64,000 bases of DNA from Nipponacmea schrenckii (Eukaryota; Mollusca; Gastropoda; Lottiidae), in the NCBI GenBank assembly GCA_030562195.1, contig JAUJPP010000003.1, positions 14,725,398 to 14,789,397 of the forward strand, written 5' to 3'. Shown here in pieces: positions 33,330 to 46,769 of the stretch (position 1 is its first letter; the number at the start of each line of letters is the position of its first letter). Made by a program: the position numbers and the translations under genes. A model generated the notes under the pieces. The model was not told where the DNA came from. It saw nothing but the letters and a program-made list of their open reading frames with translations, and did not search any database.

Positions 33330-36300
33330 GTTGCTATTCGTTTACCGAAATCCATTACTGATATCAATATCTAATCACAAGTCACGCATTAAATAAATTA
33401 ACTACCAGTAGACAACTCTTTATAAAGAACAGGAACACCATGAGGCTATATTCTCACTTAAATCTACTTACCAATAATCTATTGTTTCCAATTGTTTATG
33501 TGACATGTTTGATATTTCAAGCATCTCGATATTGCTGGCTAATAACAGTAAAATTTGCATGGTTTGTCACTTTGATTTACGAGGTTTTCGAGAAACACAA
33601 CAGCCTATACCATATAAGAATCAAATGGTCATTTATTTGCCTCGAACATAATCGATGGAATCACACAGACATCAAATTGCGCTACAGGATAACATAAGTT
33701 TATCATTATGTATTACACACAATACAAGTAAATCAACAGCTCGATGTGTTTATTTTATGTAATATATTAAAATTAATGCTAAAACAATATACTGGTAATG
33801 AAGAAAATTGCATTATTAGAAATTTAATCTGTTCGAAAATAAGTACATGTATATCTAATTGACCAGTATTTGTTCCCTGTACCTGTGTTGTCATCTTTTA
33901 TGACCTAATAATTGTGCTAAATAAAAATTGTTACATAGATTTTTGCTTGCCGTAAATACTATTGCATTAAATAATTATTGTTTGTAGTCCTATGGACCTT
34001 TCTTTATTCAGAAATTCAATAAGCAGCTAGGTTATGAAGTTTCTAATTGTGTGCTATGTTATCCACTGTTAAATGTTTTTGACGTTTTATTCAATTTGGA
34101 TCTCTTCAAACTGTCACTTCTTGTCAACTAATAACAATGTTTCCGAGTCTTAAGAAAGAAATATTTTGGCCCTCATCATATTTGGGGTCCAAATTTTACT
34201 ATTGTTATCTGATTTCTCACTCTCATAATTATGAATAAAAGATTTCTATGAAAAGTGAATTGTTGTTTCAGGTGTTTCAAATTCTACAGCCATTGTTTCA
34301 ATTCATGAACCAGTTTCAGTGTAATGCAGTTAATTATTACTTGAATACTTAATAAAAAAATTTCCATTTAAATCTTGAAAGACTGCAGTCACCATCAAAT
34401 GTTGACAAATGTTGATAAGTTTACCACACCATGTTCCTTAATCGTTTAATAAATGTAAATCTTTGGTTTCGTTAATTACCATGAAGATCAATTTATCAAA
34501 AAGGATTCACTGAGTTCTCACAAAGAGCTTCTTTTATAATGCTTCTAAATCCATGTTTTTGCAAGCAATAAACAGGTTTTTATTCACAATTTTCTCGTTA
34601 GTATAGTTGTTTACATTGACTGCAACATGAGACCATTTATTTACTTAAGTTAATATTATAAAATATAATCATTTAGTTCAAGAAAATGTTTATCAACAAT
34701 GCTAACTTGATAATTGGTAGTATTATCAGTCTTGTGTTCTGGCAAGCTTCAATTCATATTACCTTCAATGAGTCTACAAGTCGTTAACTTAAGTGTTTTC
34801 GTGACCCTCTTAATTTGAAAGTAATTCGCTTTCATAGATTTCGATTTTATTTTAGCTGAATATAAACTGAGATGTGTAAAGATAGATCAATTTTTGGCCC
34901 TTGAATTAGATAACGTTGTTAGAACACACAATTATGCATAGCACAACATGAGTCCGACGAGGTCGAAATGATCCAGATGATCAATTATTTTCGCCGATTG
35001 AACATTAATAGTTCTATACTAACGTTGCATTATTAGTGTTTGATAGGTAAGTTGTATTCTTAGTTCATGTTTCAGGGCAATTTGGTAGTTAAACATAGAC
35101 ATGTGAAATGAAGACAACTTATAATCCAAGAAAAACATTCTTTCCTATTTTCAAATTTGTCTGATCATAATTTAAAAACAAAAACAAGAACATAGTTTAT
35201 ATTCATGGAAAAATGCTCAAATTCGAACTTGGTCATCTATTTATGAAATATGTTAAGAATGAACTCGAATGAGACACTAAATTTGGTGACGGACTGGCGG
35301 ACATATATAGACGTTGGAGTATTGTTAAAAAGTTACATCTCTGATCCTAGGAATCTGGATTATAAATGTGTATAAAGGAAATAAACAGGTCAATCTTCCT
35401 ATTCACAAAAAACATTGACTTATCGGCTGTGATCTCATAAAAATTCATTTTCGCCATCATGTGTGTATTGTGATCCAGCTAGAATAACCAATGATTAAAA
35501 CATAAGAGACTACAAGAGTGTCTACCAGTCAATTGTCTTCTTACTTAATAATGTCCATTGAGACAGGAAATAAATGTAGAGAGTCTGAACTGTCCAGATC
35601 AATTTCGAAGTGACAAACTTCCATTCAACCCGTAACATACTCGTAAAGTCCTGAATCAGATTGGTTTTAAATGAGAAATCTTGGTGTCCAGAATGTAACT
35701 GATTTTGTGAGGAATTTTTATGAAATTTTGAAACAACAATGATAAGACATTTATGAAAAATTCCATCTCACAACGTCGATGATTTTGTTTTCAGTTAGAG
35801 AAAACATTTCAGATCGAATTTCAAAAAGACTTTTTTGATCTTTTATAGTTTAATATTATCCACGATATGCTGCAATGTGAAACTATATAAACTCGACAAT
35901 TATAAAGACACAATTTAACAAACATAAATTTTTCTAAGATTATCGAATTTGATCAAGTTTAAGGTATGTTCTAACAATATCAAATACAGCATGAGATAAC
36001 AAAAAACAATAGTAATTTTTAAATTAAGATTAAACATCATTCATCAAAAGAGGCATTTAATATGGAATCTAATTTTAACAAGTCAAGTAATACCATTAAC
36101 ACTTAGAAATTTTAACAGAAGATATACATACAAACCATTAGCAAAGTATTTTTGTCAAAAAATTCCCACTTTAACAACCACGCAATATTAGCTATTGAAG
36201 ATGTGTTGAGAATTCGAATATAAAGTCTTAGGAGATTTGTTAAAGAAAATCGTCCATTTCAGAAATAGCTTAGTAACCTTATGCGTTCAATACAATTTTT

Positions 36301-37524
36301 GATCATACAATATTTTAGATATATCTTAAATCGTGTTTATATCGGATCAACACATTATTCACAATATCAAGCAAACAAAATTCACTCGGTTACGCTATAG
36401 TTTGGGTACTGAATGGAACCGATTGCAAGTTTAGTGCTTTTTTCATAAAATGGACAAATTATTAATTGAAATCGTTACCTTCAAAATGGTTCTATTTGGA
36501 CCGTTTGGAACGGGTTCCATTTCTGTATAAAACAACTATGGTGCTAAAAAACAAACATAATTTATATTTGTGCCTTTTAACAACAGGCGGTTTCCAAATT
36601 GTTCTCGAAACACATACTAGGTCTGGTATAAAAATAAGGGAAAGAGTTCATGGTAATGATGTGGAGTGAAATAAAGTGTAACTGTTGCTTAAGAAGTGTT
36701 ACATTTAAAGGATGTAATGGTCTCCAATATTGATACTAAACTAGGTTGATTGATTTATTTCTGCAGACTGTTCAACACACACAAACTTGTTGATTTTACG
36801 TATTCGAATCCCGTTTTAAATTTGCCATTCTGTGTAGAAGATTAGCTGGAACTGACCATTCAATAATCCAATAATGTCAGTAAATAAGTGAGTGGTATTA
36901 CAATTTTATCGTCTTCTCTAACATCTGTCAAACTGCTCATCAATTTTCATCGATCTGACTAAACACGTAGCCATTATTCTTCGAATACTAATTCTATTTA
37001 CTTATCAATTCAATTATCACAAAAATCAATTAAAACAATTTAGTACAAATTTAATCTTGGATATTGATAAAAAGGTAATTAGCCTTATTAATAGACGAAA
37101 AGAGATACCAATTACACCAAATAAATACCACACCCACTAGAATACAGAAATTGTAAAACTTTAAGAATGCTTTTTAGATTGGCATTCATAGGCAAATCTA
37201 CTTATGTATAATTTTCAGTTGAAAATGGTGTGTTTTTTGATTGGTCTATCAGTATCTTCCATGACAAATTAACCTGTTCGTCCCTTTGATAAACAATTTG
37301 TTTGGTATGTATTTTGCCTTTTTATATTGCTCACTACAGACTTTTAGTCTCTTTCAAATACATTTGAATGATCTTAGCCTTAACTTCTTCATTTATCATC
37401 TGATCTCTTATATAATGTACTTAAAGCGTCAAATGCACAGATCAATAGGCACGTCGTAAGTATTACTTTCTATAATTTTCAATCTTTTCTTTCTTGATAT
37501 GTTGCCATAAAATAACAATATGGC
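33330..37524. other. Intergenic, nothing recognised
   Basis: AT-rich DNA downstream of receptor B. Short frames (33440-33697, 36466-36669) show no domain or splice context. No canonical AATAAA was seen on the minus strand just after the receptor B stop. Confidence 0.45.
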
Positions 37525-37890
37525 TCATACATAGTCATCTTTTGGATTGAGAGAGGAGACGCAAGTTTCAGAAACGTGGCGATTGTTGACACTCAGCTCT
37601 GTAAATGATTTGTCTGGCCCAAACATATTCTTGTCTTTATTTGAACCACATCTAATAACTATTGCTAAAATATGTCGGAATCCTTGTCTGAACCGAGAAT
37701 TCATCCACCAATACACAAAAGGATTATATGCACAGCTACTCATAGCTAACCAGTGAGCAAACACCCAGATATATTTTGTATGTGATTGATCATATATACT
37801 TGGATGGACATCACCAACTATTGTGGTAACATGTAGAGGTAACCAACATACAGCATATATACCCACCACGGCAATCATCATTAATACAGC
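37525..37890 (-). CDS. Neuropeptide GPCR B, exon 2 (TM6-TM7 and tail)
   Basis: This is the last 121 residues of a 349-residue receptor paralogous to receptor A. It starts at a CTCTTTTCCAG|GCT acceptor. TM6 has AVCWLPLH, TM7 has [17 protein letters not shown] with NPFVY (284-288), and helix 8 begins MNSRFRQGFR. The cytoplasmic tail differs entirely from receptor A and ends DDYV, which could suit a PDZ ligand, though this is speculative. The upstream in-frame ATG at 37911 is intronic. Residue likeness to receptor A is high up to helix 8 and then lost. Confidence 0.93.
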   Translation of the reverse strand, partial: AVLMMIAVVGIYAVCWLPLHVTTIVGDVHPSIYDQSHTKYIWVFAHWLAMSSCAYNPFVYWWMNSRFRQGFRHILAIVIRCGSNKDKNMFGPDKSFTELSVNNRHVSETCVSSLNPKDDYV

Positions 37891-38363
37891 CTGGAAAAGA
37901 GAATAGAGCATAAGATATACTAATATTGTTTAGATCTACATTGTCAATTACACTCCAGTACACACACGTGTCGCTTTGGTAAGACTTGTTCATCTTTCGA
38001 TTACACCTCCTTTCACACTATAATTGGGTAGCGATTATATGGTTGCAAGGTTGGAATTTTGGATATTATTATTATTGTTATATTATCATAAAAGTAACCA
38101 GTTACTTTCCAATTCTAATTTGTAAACCATTTGGTTAGTCTCCCTAGTTTCTTTGCTTTATCCACACTATCGACACTTGAGATTTGAAAACTTGCAAATT
38201 GACAAATTTAAACCAATCATACTAGCTAGGAAAATTTGATCTTTATGGAAATAGAATAAAAAAAAGTTATAAAAATAAAATGAAACAAGAATTGCTTACA
38301 ATTATGAACTTATTTCGAGAGCCTTAAAATATTATGTAGGCTAAATTTGCGATGACATACATC

Positions 38364-39300
38364 TAGACAATATATTGAATATCATTTGACCTAGTTTTCA
38401 AAGTCATAAAATAATTAGGTCACACCTTCCGTAACGGTTAAAGATGGCGAAAATATGAAAATTATCAATTTTTGCTGTATTTAAGTACACTTATCTCTAT
38501 GAATTTTTTAAGTCAGCCAAATTTAAAAATATTTATCGTAGACAATATATTGAATAATATTTGACCTAATTTTCAAGGTCATAGATTAATTGGGTCACAC
38601 CTTCCGTAGCCGTTAAATTTGAATAATTCGAAAAAAAAATACGAAATTTAAAAATCGGTCTCCAAGAAAAGGTAGATAATGATCCAATGTATCTATGTGC
38701 TAAATTTCATTAAAATCGGTCTATCAATAGTGTGAATTTCGGCTTTAGGAATTGTAACGAAAATTCAAAATAGCGGCCGATATGGAAGCTTGACCTCATT
38801 ATTTAGGTCAAATCGATTACTAATGACAAGTTATTTATAAAATACTTTTCACTTTTCACCTAGCTGTTATAGACCGGAAGCTACGTAATTACGTCATTTG
38901 AGGCTAAACCGGAAGTCATTTTTTTTTTCAAACTTTTATAAGTATATCGCATTTCAACTGCTAAAGTTTCAAAATTTTACAATCTATATTAAACGAGAAG
39001 TCTGAATTTTTTGCCGATGACCCTTGAATATTTAATTGCAAATCGTGGGTAAAAGATTTAACTGAATTGCATAAAACCTTTAATTGTTAGTTTACAAATA
39101 CATTGAACTTTTCAAATCTGAAAATCCGGTCGAAATCGAACTGAAAATAAACTTGCTAAAGCAAAAAACTGTAGATTTAGAATTTCTGTACCTTTTGCCA
39201 GTTTGTCTACAAACTCATCCGAGAATCGCAAAAAAAAAAAAATAATCCGAACGATTACAATACGTTTTCGCTAAAGTCGACATACGTAATAATACATCAC
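38364..39300. repeat. Diverged dispersed repeat with 175-bp internal duplication
   Basis: TAGACAATATATTGAAT... to CACACCTTCCGTA.CGGTTAAA occurs at 38364-38441 and again at 38539-38616. Beyond, ACCGGAAG words (38873 and 38930) and long A/T runs continue to about 39300. Similar CCGGAAG words occur in the Helentron copies, but no end-to-end match was seen. No coding. Confidence 0.5.
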
Positions 39301-40596
39301 CGTTCAACCAAAGGAATAATGGGATTTTTTTTCTCAGTTCAAAGATTTTTCTTCAACAGTACCCTATTTATGATAGTTTATGTCTTGATAAAAAAAAATG
39401 CCACTGTAGTATAGCAATAATACGTTAATGTGAACATATCGAAGTAATAATGATTTCAATAAATTAAATTGAAACTGATATTAGTGACTGGATTTATATA
39501 GATGCACATCGCTGCTATCAATCTAATGATCTTTCAATTCATTAGGCAAAGCAATAATTTGTAATTAAAAGTCGACTTCAATATATTGATCAGGAAAGGC
39601 GAGAGATGATGAATTGGTTTCAGCTCTTACACGCGAAACATTACTCTTGGATTGAAAAATGTCAATTCAAACTTTTCCTCTCCAATTTTGATTAAAATGA
39701 ACATATACGATAGTTCTTTTTCATGTATGGGTTTCCATAGTTTAAGACTATTCCAGATCAAGATTTTACAGATTATTGAAGTGGATTAGAAGCTTTTACT
39801 AGTTTTAATATTTAAATTTCGTTTGAAACAAACTAATTTGATTTAGTTTAAACACATTAAAGTTGATTATGTTTCTATAAATGTCCAAGCATTCAAAGTT
39901 TAATAAAACAAATGTTTATTTATATCAAAAAAGTAGCCACTTGATCATTTCAAGTCGTAACATTTTTCATCCATGTAGCCCCTTTTATATAGGCATACTA
40001 ATTTTTATGTATTCATATACTCATTTAAGTCAAGGGCAATACGTGATACAAAAATATTACACAATATACGTAGACGAAAGCCACTCAAACAAATGAAGTT
40101 CAAAACTATTCCTATGACAATGTCGGGAGAACACAGGTTAATGAACATCGATCAGCCTTTGGATTTAAATTAACTGCGGACCTTAACCTTGGTATTTTGT
40201 TTGTTTTGTACATTATATATGTTATATCTTAATGAACTTTCCTAATTATTTACTAATTAATAAGGAGCTTATTAAAAAACACTGTAGATATCAAAATTAT
40301 TTCAAATTAGACGTATTCTCGAAGGCAATCTGGCAGTTACGTGTTTTCTTTGTTGTATCTTTCTGAAGCGAAAAAAGCTCGATGGCACAAAGGATAACAC
40401 GAACTTAGTACCTAAGATGACATAATTTGACAAGATGTGCCCACACTGGTCTTACGAAGGGAAAATGGACAAACGAATTCAAGACGAAAATGAACCTTCG
40501 CACCCATGTTCGTTATTTTATGCAGACAATTCCATGGTTGGCTTCACGCTCAGAGGATAATGTTATACTCTAGTTCGAACGCGGTCTCCATTAGCC

Positions 40597-40636
40597 TAAT
40601 GTAGAACGTAAAACTCCATTCAATTCATCTCATTTC
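40597..40636 (-). repeat. Short dispersed repeat, copy 3 (diverged)
   Basis: The reverse complement reads AATTGAATGGAGTTTTACGT, matching the core of the copies at 30126 and 44817. A minus-strand frame across it (40620-40931) is not called a gene. Confidence 0.4.
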
Positions 40637-42964
40637 TCATTTTGAAGTAACATGGCCATTTTAGTTTGGCTGCTATTCGTCCTAAATCCAAAAGTCGTAT
40701 TCGTGTGGACATCTGATACCAAAGGACAGTCTGTATTACGAAATATAAGCCAGCTGTGTCTAAAATGAGACACAAAAAAATCAACATCAACACCAATTTC
40801 AATATATTGGATTCAGTACAATGATACAAAGACATACTTATCTTGACCACATTCATTAGCTTTTGATGGTATAAGGTGGCATTTAGTTCCATGCAACTTC
40901 TTCTTTTTATACAGAAGTGAAACCAATTCAAATGACAAGTATTATATTAGAATTATGTAAGTTCTTATCACAATTATAATGAAATTATAACATTACATTC
41001 GGTTTTAAAGATAAATATCCAATGTTGTGTGACTTACACCATATAAAATGTTGAGGTTTCAAATCTACTTCATTGACAAATGATTCATTATGCTGTCTTC
41101 TATAAGGAAATGTTTTCTTATAGCCGTTAGCATAATCCTTTGTGATTGAAAGTGGAATTATAAAACGTTCGACCGTTAATCAGTAGAACTTAAATAACAA
41201 TGCTATTCCCTGATGGTTTAATTATAACAAGTCTAGTCTAGGCTAGTCTCCATATTTCCTTGTTTTTTGAGAAAAAAAAACATTCAATTCACAAACATCT
41301 ATACAAAACAAAAAACAATTTATTGACTTATCCAGGGATGATTGATATTAAAATATACTCTATCATGTATTTAATATGAAAATCATGTTCACTTGTCATT
41401 AACAAATTTATAGAGAAGACTTATAAATCAAGGTCTTATTTTAAATAAAAACGTTATGTTTTGGTAGACAAGATTTGTTTAGATTATATAAATTACAAAT
41501 TATCAACTCAATTATTTTATTTCTCTACTTTGAAACACGAGAAAAATAATGTGAGCATGATATGATTGGCAAAAAGTCTAAATGGAATAATCGTTTTTAT
41601 GTGATCTTCTAGCAAAATACAATAATTCTAATTATACAGACGGGTTTGAAATATATTCTATTTATATAGTTTGAACATAACAATCATCTTATTGTTTCAT
41701 TTTTTCTATTTCTGTAGACGATATAGAATTGCATTTAGATTTAAGATGCCGAAGAACAGCCGATTGTCTCAGATTCAATTGGAGCATGTTGTTATTTCTG
41801 GATTGGTAGAATTTCTACAATCATAACAAATCTTAACCACCAACGGACTCAGGACATAAAGAAATTACCTAGAAAAAGTTTGTCTTCAATGCAAACATTA
41901 TTTATAACCACAATATACAATCTCCCCGAGAGAATAGTTAACGTATATCGTAAGTCTTGGAATTACAATCATGAATTAAGCTAATGTTGGCAATTTTTTG
42001 TATCGTTTTAGTTTTTAAGTCTTCGATTTTTACAAATGCAGAAAGCGCTTCGCCTTTTAGAGTCAAACTGTATGGTTAAACATTGTTTTGCGATGCGTCA
42101 GTTATTCGATCGGGATATCTATCTAGACACCTACACAGAGCAAGAGTGGCATACTATTGCAATTATAATTTTTTCAGAAAATATGTATGACCGAAACAGA
42201 GATAAATTTGCTTCTCATTATCAAATCAAGGAGTCTTTTAACTGTTCAGAATCCAGCCACAATTGGTAGTTTTCGTTGCTGAGGTTTTGGAATATTGAGA
42301 AATAGAGCAATGTTCGATTTGAACGCAAAACAGTTTTATATTAACTCGTTAATCGCAAGCAACAATCGGAACCAATTTCAATGCAATTTCATGTCTGCAA
42401 ATTACCCCAAAAATGGGTCAAGAATTGTGGATGTTATAAAGCTTATGAATATTCATTCTATCATATAGAACCATGATCAAATGACAAGTATACGAGTATT
42501 TGGTGCAGCTGACAGTAATCTAGCAAGTAAACGCCTTTGATTCTGGGATACTCGCTAATGCCAGGTAACAACCGTTTCCTCTTCAGTCTTCGGATTATAA
42601 TGTCCTTTAGACTAAATAACCTGTTACAGATTTTAAAACGAACAGATCGAACTCTACACAGCAAACCTTACAGCATATTATTAGAAATCTCATATCTCTC
42701 AACTCTTAACCTATAAAGCACAGATTGCATTGCTATTGTTTGGTTAATGTATTTGTCGTTAGATTATAGACAATAAGCTTACCTACAGGTTCTATAATCT
42801 ATACTTAGACGCCAAATATTCCATTTTGTAATATAAACGTGTGTCTTTCTGATAAAATCTAAACTTCGGTTTGAAATACGCCTTTTTGTAAGAATGTAAA
42901 TACCCATGTTCTTAAAGCAATGTTTGGATATAAACATATATTCTCGTCATTAGAGTCTAATGTA

Positions 42965-43317
42965 TGGAACGCCATTAACGCAAAAGGTCAGTTCACAGAT
43001 TCTAAATTAATTTGATTATAATCAGAAAACGGAACAAAACAGAAAGTTTTGGAATCAATATTATTCTATTTATAGCTCTTATGACCTTTGACACATCGCA
43101 CGCCACCTGGTGTAAGATGTCGGCATAACTTTCACGAAACCCAGAATTTTCACGAAACCTAGAATTTTCACGAAATGCCAGATTTTTCGCGATACGAATA
43201 GATTTTTCACGAAGCGGCCGGATTTTTCACGAAACAATAGATTTTCTACGAAAATGTTAGAATCTACTGAACTTATTTAGAATCTTTGAACTGACCTTTT
43301 GCGTTAATGGCGTTCCA
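42965..43317. mobile_element. MITE with ~45-bp TIRs and an internal minisatellite
   Basis: Inverted repeats start TGGAACGCCATTAACGCAAA at 42965-43010 and lie as the complement at 43273-43317, with about one mismatch and one indel. TA flanks both ends (42963-42964 and 43318-43319), fitting a TA target duplication of Tc1/mariner type. At 353 bp with no protein it is a miniature non-autonomous DNA transposon. Confidence 0.82.
43129..43262. repeat. ~20-bp minisatellite inside the MITE
   Basis: About seven imperfect units of the form TTTTTCACGAAACNNNAGA. The TTCACGAAA core is nearly constant while the intervening bases vary. It is wholly inside the MITE. Confidence 0.75.
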
Positions 43318-43582
43318 TATTAATAAGCATACGTCTCTACTAAATGTATCCAATCAGTGATCTCGTAACATTTGGACTTTTTTCAAAATGGCGGCCTCCA
43401 TTGAATCATTGTTTTTATAAATTCAACACAAGTTTTCTATCGCATGCCTGAGCGAAAACCAGAAAAATCAAACTAAGCAAATATAAGATGATAATCCCTC
43501 AGTAACGTTGAGTGAACATTCGACCAATCAAAATTAATGACGAGAATCTGGAATTGTAAAGGCATGTATATATTCAAATACC

Positions 43583-43910
43583 TTAAAGGAATATTGAGTC
43601 TAAGCACGAACATACAATTTTAGTTTTCAAGAATGGTCAATATCAGTATATATTCATCAGCGAATATCATACATAAAGTAACAGAATTCCTTAAAATCTC
43701 GAAAACTCACAAAACGAAGACATTTTTTTAAAAAACGCTTAATCAATTTACTAAGCGTTTTTTTTATAATCAAATACATCTTAATGGATAATTATTTAGT
43801 CACATATTTATTTATTTTCTTATGTTATGGAAGCAGGTATATTAGCTGTTATTGGCCAAGTTTTAAATTTTCAAATTTTATGTTGATTCTAAGACTTATT
43901 ATCCCTTTAA
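43583..43910. mobile_element. MITE family 2, copy 1 (TTAA-flanked)
   Basis: The ends form inverted repeats, TTAAAGGAATATTGAGTCTA at 43583 against a right end whose complement reads TTAAAGGGATAATAAGTCTT (43910 backwards). Similarity continues into CAACATA. The TTAA at each end may be the target site (piggyBac-like) or part of the repeat. The same family occurs at 62435-62908. A frame at 43784 is inside the element and is not called a gene. Confidence 0.72.
43730..43763. repeat. Central 12-bp hairpin of MITE family 2
   Basis: AAAAAACGCTTA and TAAGCGTTTTTT pair perfectly around a 10-base loop in the middle of the element. The other copy has ACGCTTGA paired with TCAAGCG at about 62586-62611, with an A/T pair replaced by G/C. 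Confidence 0.7.
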
Positions 43911-44816
43911 TGGTGAATACCGACTTTTGGCTTTCTCAGAACGTCCGGATGCGGATTTCTATTTTTAAATATTTTAATAGCAAATTAATGATTGTAAACT
44001 TCCCCAACCTTCACGTGAAACCTGGAATTATCTTTCATCTACTACTATTTTTTTATATAATTGAATTGTAAGTGGTGAACGTTTTCAAAATGAAACGTGC
44101 CGAGATAATATGTATTTTTTCAAGATTGATTAAGTGCAGTAATCTTAAAATCTCGTCTGTAACACCTTTATCAATTGCAATTAATCACACACGGTTAATA
44201 GGCTTTTGTTGCCTCAAATGAGAGTATCCCACATTCTAGAGATATTCTAAGTATTCAAGCATATTATGTTTTATGATTTTAGAAATAAATGCCATCCATC
44301 TAATTCTGTATACCTATGTCTAAGAATGATCATTTACTCACTGACACAGAAAATTCTCTCTCGACTTGTTAACTTTCATATCACCTGAATTCAAATTGAA
44401 AACTATATCAGACATTTATACCCGTGGGAGTACCGTTCTTTAATATAGCATACCTCGATATAGCAACCCGGACTTGATTATCTTCAATGCTGATAAAATG
44501 TCAAAAAGTGATCTATTATTCTATATTATGTATTTAGGTGAGTAAATGACTGGTTCATCTCTTTCAGTATTTAATAGATCTTTTGTACTCAAATACCACA
44601 AATTTCTATGAAAAAGGGATTTCAAAATGATAATATGGTATATGGCAAAACTAAATTTATCCAAGTTTTATAGTTTGGGTTTATTTCCATATATTCCATA
44701 ACCCAGAAGACTATGCCACTCTACTTAATATTCCTGTTTTCAAAAAAACTGTTCAAGATCTTGGTCACAAATCCAAATTTCTAACACGAATTCCCAGAGC
44801 TACATAGAAATAAAAC

Positions 44817-44860
44817 GAAATGAATGGAGTTTTACGTCCTACTCTTCTGTACCTTATGGG
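44817..44860 (+). repeat. Short dispersed repeat, copy 2
   Basis: GAATGGAGTTTTACGTCCTA followed by CTCTTCTGTACCTTATG, matching 30126-30172 with few changes. Confidence 0.5.
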
Positions 44861-46769
44861 CTATGAAGACGGACTGAATAGTAAAAGGTGATTTTAATGT
44901 CCATATTGTTCGACTCTTTTCATACTAATGTTTTCACCTTTAAAACGAAATTCAGTTCCATGTATTTGGCGAGAAACGATGCCTTAGGCTATAAGGGTAT
45001 ATTAATGTTTAGTAAGACGTTCATTAGTGAAAAGCAGACCATATTATCTGTAAACTGTAAGTGAATTGGGTTCTATAATCTTGTGCTCAATGAAGTAGTC
45101 TAAAATGTTTAATATGACTTCACATTACTATTTTTTCTTTCCATGTTTTTTGCAGTATATTGTCATAACCAAAAACAAAATAAGTAGGAGACATATTTCT
45201 CTACAATAAGGCGTTGATTTTGTTTAAAATTGTACAGAAGTTTTCTTAAAACTTACAAAAAAATTACGTTTACGTAAAATTTTGAAAATAGTTTAGAAGT
45301 TTAAAAATCAACGGTTTGATTGTTTTTAGAGAAACATTTCGCTAGATTTTGGTGTAAAGTTTTCATAAACTTGAGTAAAAAAAACCTTTGGCCACAAAAA
45401 AAGAATACCCCTTTAAATTAATTCCTAACCACCAAGAACATTTACTGAAAACTTGCTGTAATATTTTACATTTTCTCATCTAGTTTTATTTCTAAGAGTC
45501 AAGATTATAATTATCATATTGTCGACAAACTGAAATGCGATCACATAAGTTGGGTGTGGTCCAGAATTAAAAAAGCTAAACAAATAAAGAAAAGATTTAC
45601 ATTACATTACTGACATGTTAAATGAAAAACATAAATGAAAATTATCAAGAGAGCTTTAATATATTTGAAGTTTTATTCCAGACCTATGGTTCTCTTGAGC
45701 ACAGTAGATTTTCACAGATTTGGCTACAATCATCATAAAACACAAGCTGGAAACAGGTTCTTCCATTGGTTTTTTAATTAACTTAAATCATTCGAGCGTT
45801 TCTTTAGACTGATGATAATATATAATGGTTGGTAACGTTTTTCTTTTTGCTGCATTGAAACAATATTGCCGAATAGGTTTTATTTCCTTAGATTGTGCTA
45901 AGAAATTGATGTCTTCATTCAGATTCATGTCTAAAGAGTAGACGTCACATAATTGGTTGGATGTGGATAGATAGTGGAACTTGTCTTTCTTTCAAATATT
46001 TTTGAAACTAATCACACGTCTAGGTGACACAATGATATTTCATTGAAAGAAAATATATACCTTGCGTAATCTTGAGAGTAAACGAAGTTTATAATAAGAT
46101 GTTACTAAGTAAAGGTTATAGGATCCACTGAGTGCACTGTACATTTTTTAGCTCATGATATTTTAAAAAGAATCACAGCATCAACTAACATATTCATATC
46201 CGATTTTATACCTATCAAATCTTATTTTTAACATTGTACATTTAATCTTCTACACATATGGCTCAGGTGAGCTTTAATTTGTCCGTATTTCCACCTATCT
46301 GTGAAGCCATTACAGGCTGACATTCAAAACGGTTTGAATACTATAGAACAATTATAGACCACAGGTTCTGGAACAGATTTGCTTACAGGTTTTTTCTTGA
46401 GATTTAAATCCATTCGCCATGCATCACGGGTTGAAAAATATTATTTTGACCTTTGCCGGATTCAACCTGGGAAATTCAGATGAGCGAGAAAGCGTCATTG
46501 AGCAACCGCAACTTCCGTTAATTTTCGAATGGTTTCGAAATTTTGTATTATAGGAATTTAAGAAACATAATAATTCTGATCATATCAAATAGCTATAGGA
46601 GTCATAAATCAGCCACTCAAACAAAATGGTAAAAGAAAATTGTATGTGGGAAATACTAAAGCCCTTATACAATCCCTTGTCGCAAGTGTTTTTATGCGTG
46701 CCTTTAAAAAGGTTTAACCTCAATGAAAAACGCTTCGGGGTTTTTTTGTGATTTAATTCTATACTCTAC

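Larger units (their letters stand above)
37891..46769 (-). other. Intron of receptor B (8.9 kb) with inserted repeats
   Basis: Phase 0, at the same place as the receptor A intron, bounded by AAG|GTAGAG (46769) and TTTTCCAG (37891). It holds a 175-bp tandem repeat region (38.36-39.3 kb), a short dispersed repeat (40597-40636, and another near 44817), and two MITEs (42965-43317 and 43583-43910). Other stretches show nothing. The intron is nearly four times the length of the paralogue's, partly through these insertions. Confidence 0.85.

Noticed and set aside
40620..40931. 103-codon minus-strand frame in the receptor B intron
   Set aside because: It has one hydrophobic stretch but overlaps a dispersed repeat and shows no domain or splice context.
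43129..43262. CRISPR-like repeat array
   Set aside because: Units of ~20 bases have short variable parts and sit inside a TIR-bounded MITE in a eukaryotic genome. It is a minisatellite.
43784..44071. 95-codon frame beginning within a MITE
   Set aside because: It starts inside the element and runs past its right inverted repeat, with no recognisable protein.
45211..45314. 10-bp inverted repeat CGTTGATTTT/AAAATCAACG
   Set aside because: Short arms 85 bases apart in AT-rich DNA, no target duplication, single occurrence.
46704..46769. C-terminal extension of receptor B exon 1 (EYRIKSQKN...)
   Set aside because: It is read-through into the intron past a GTAGAG donor, and the paralogue splices at the same point.
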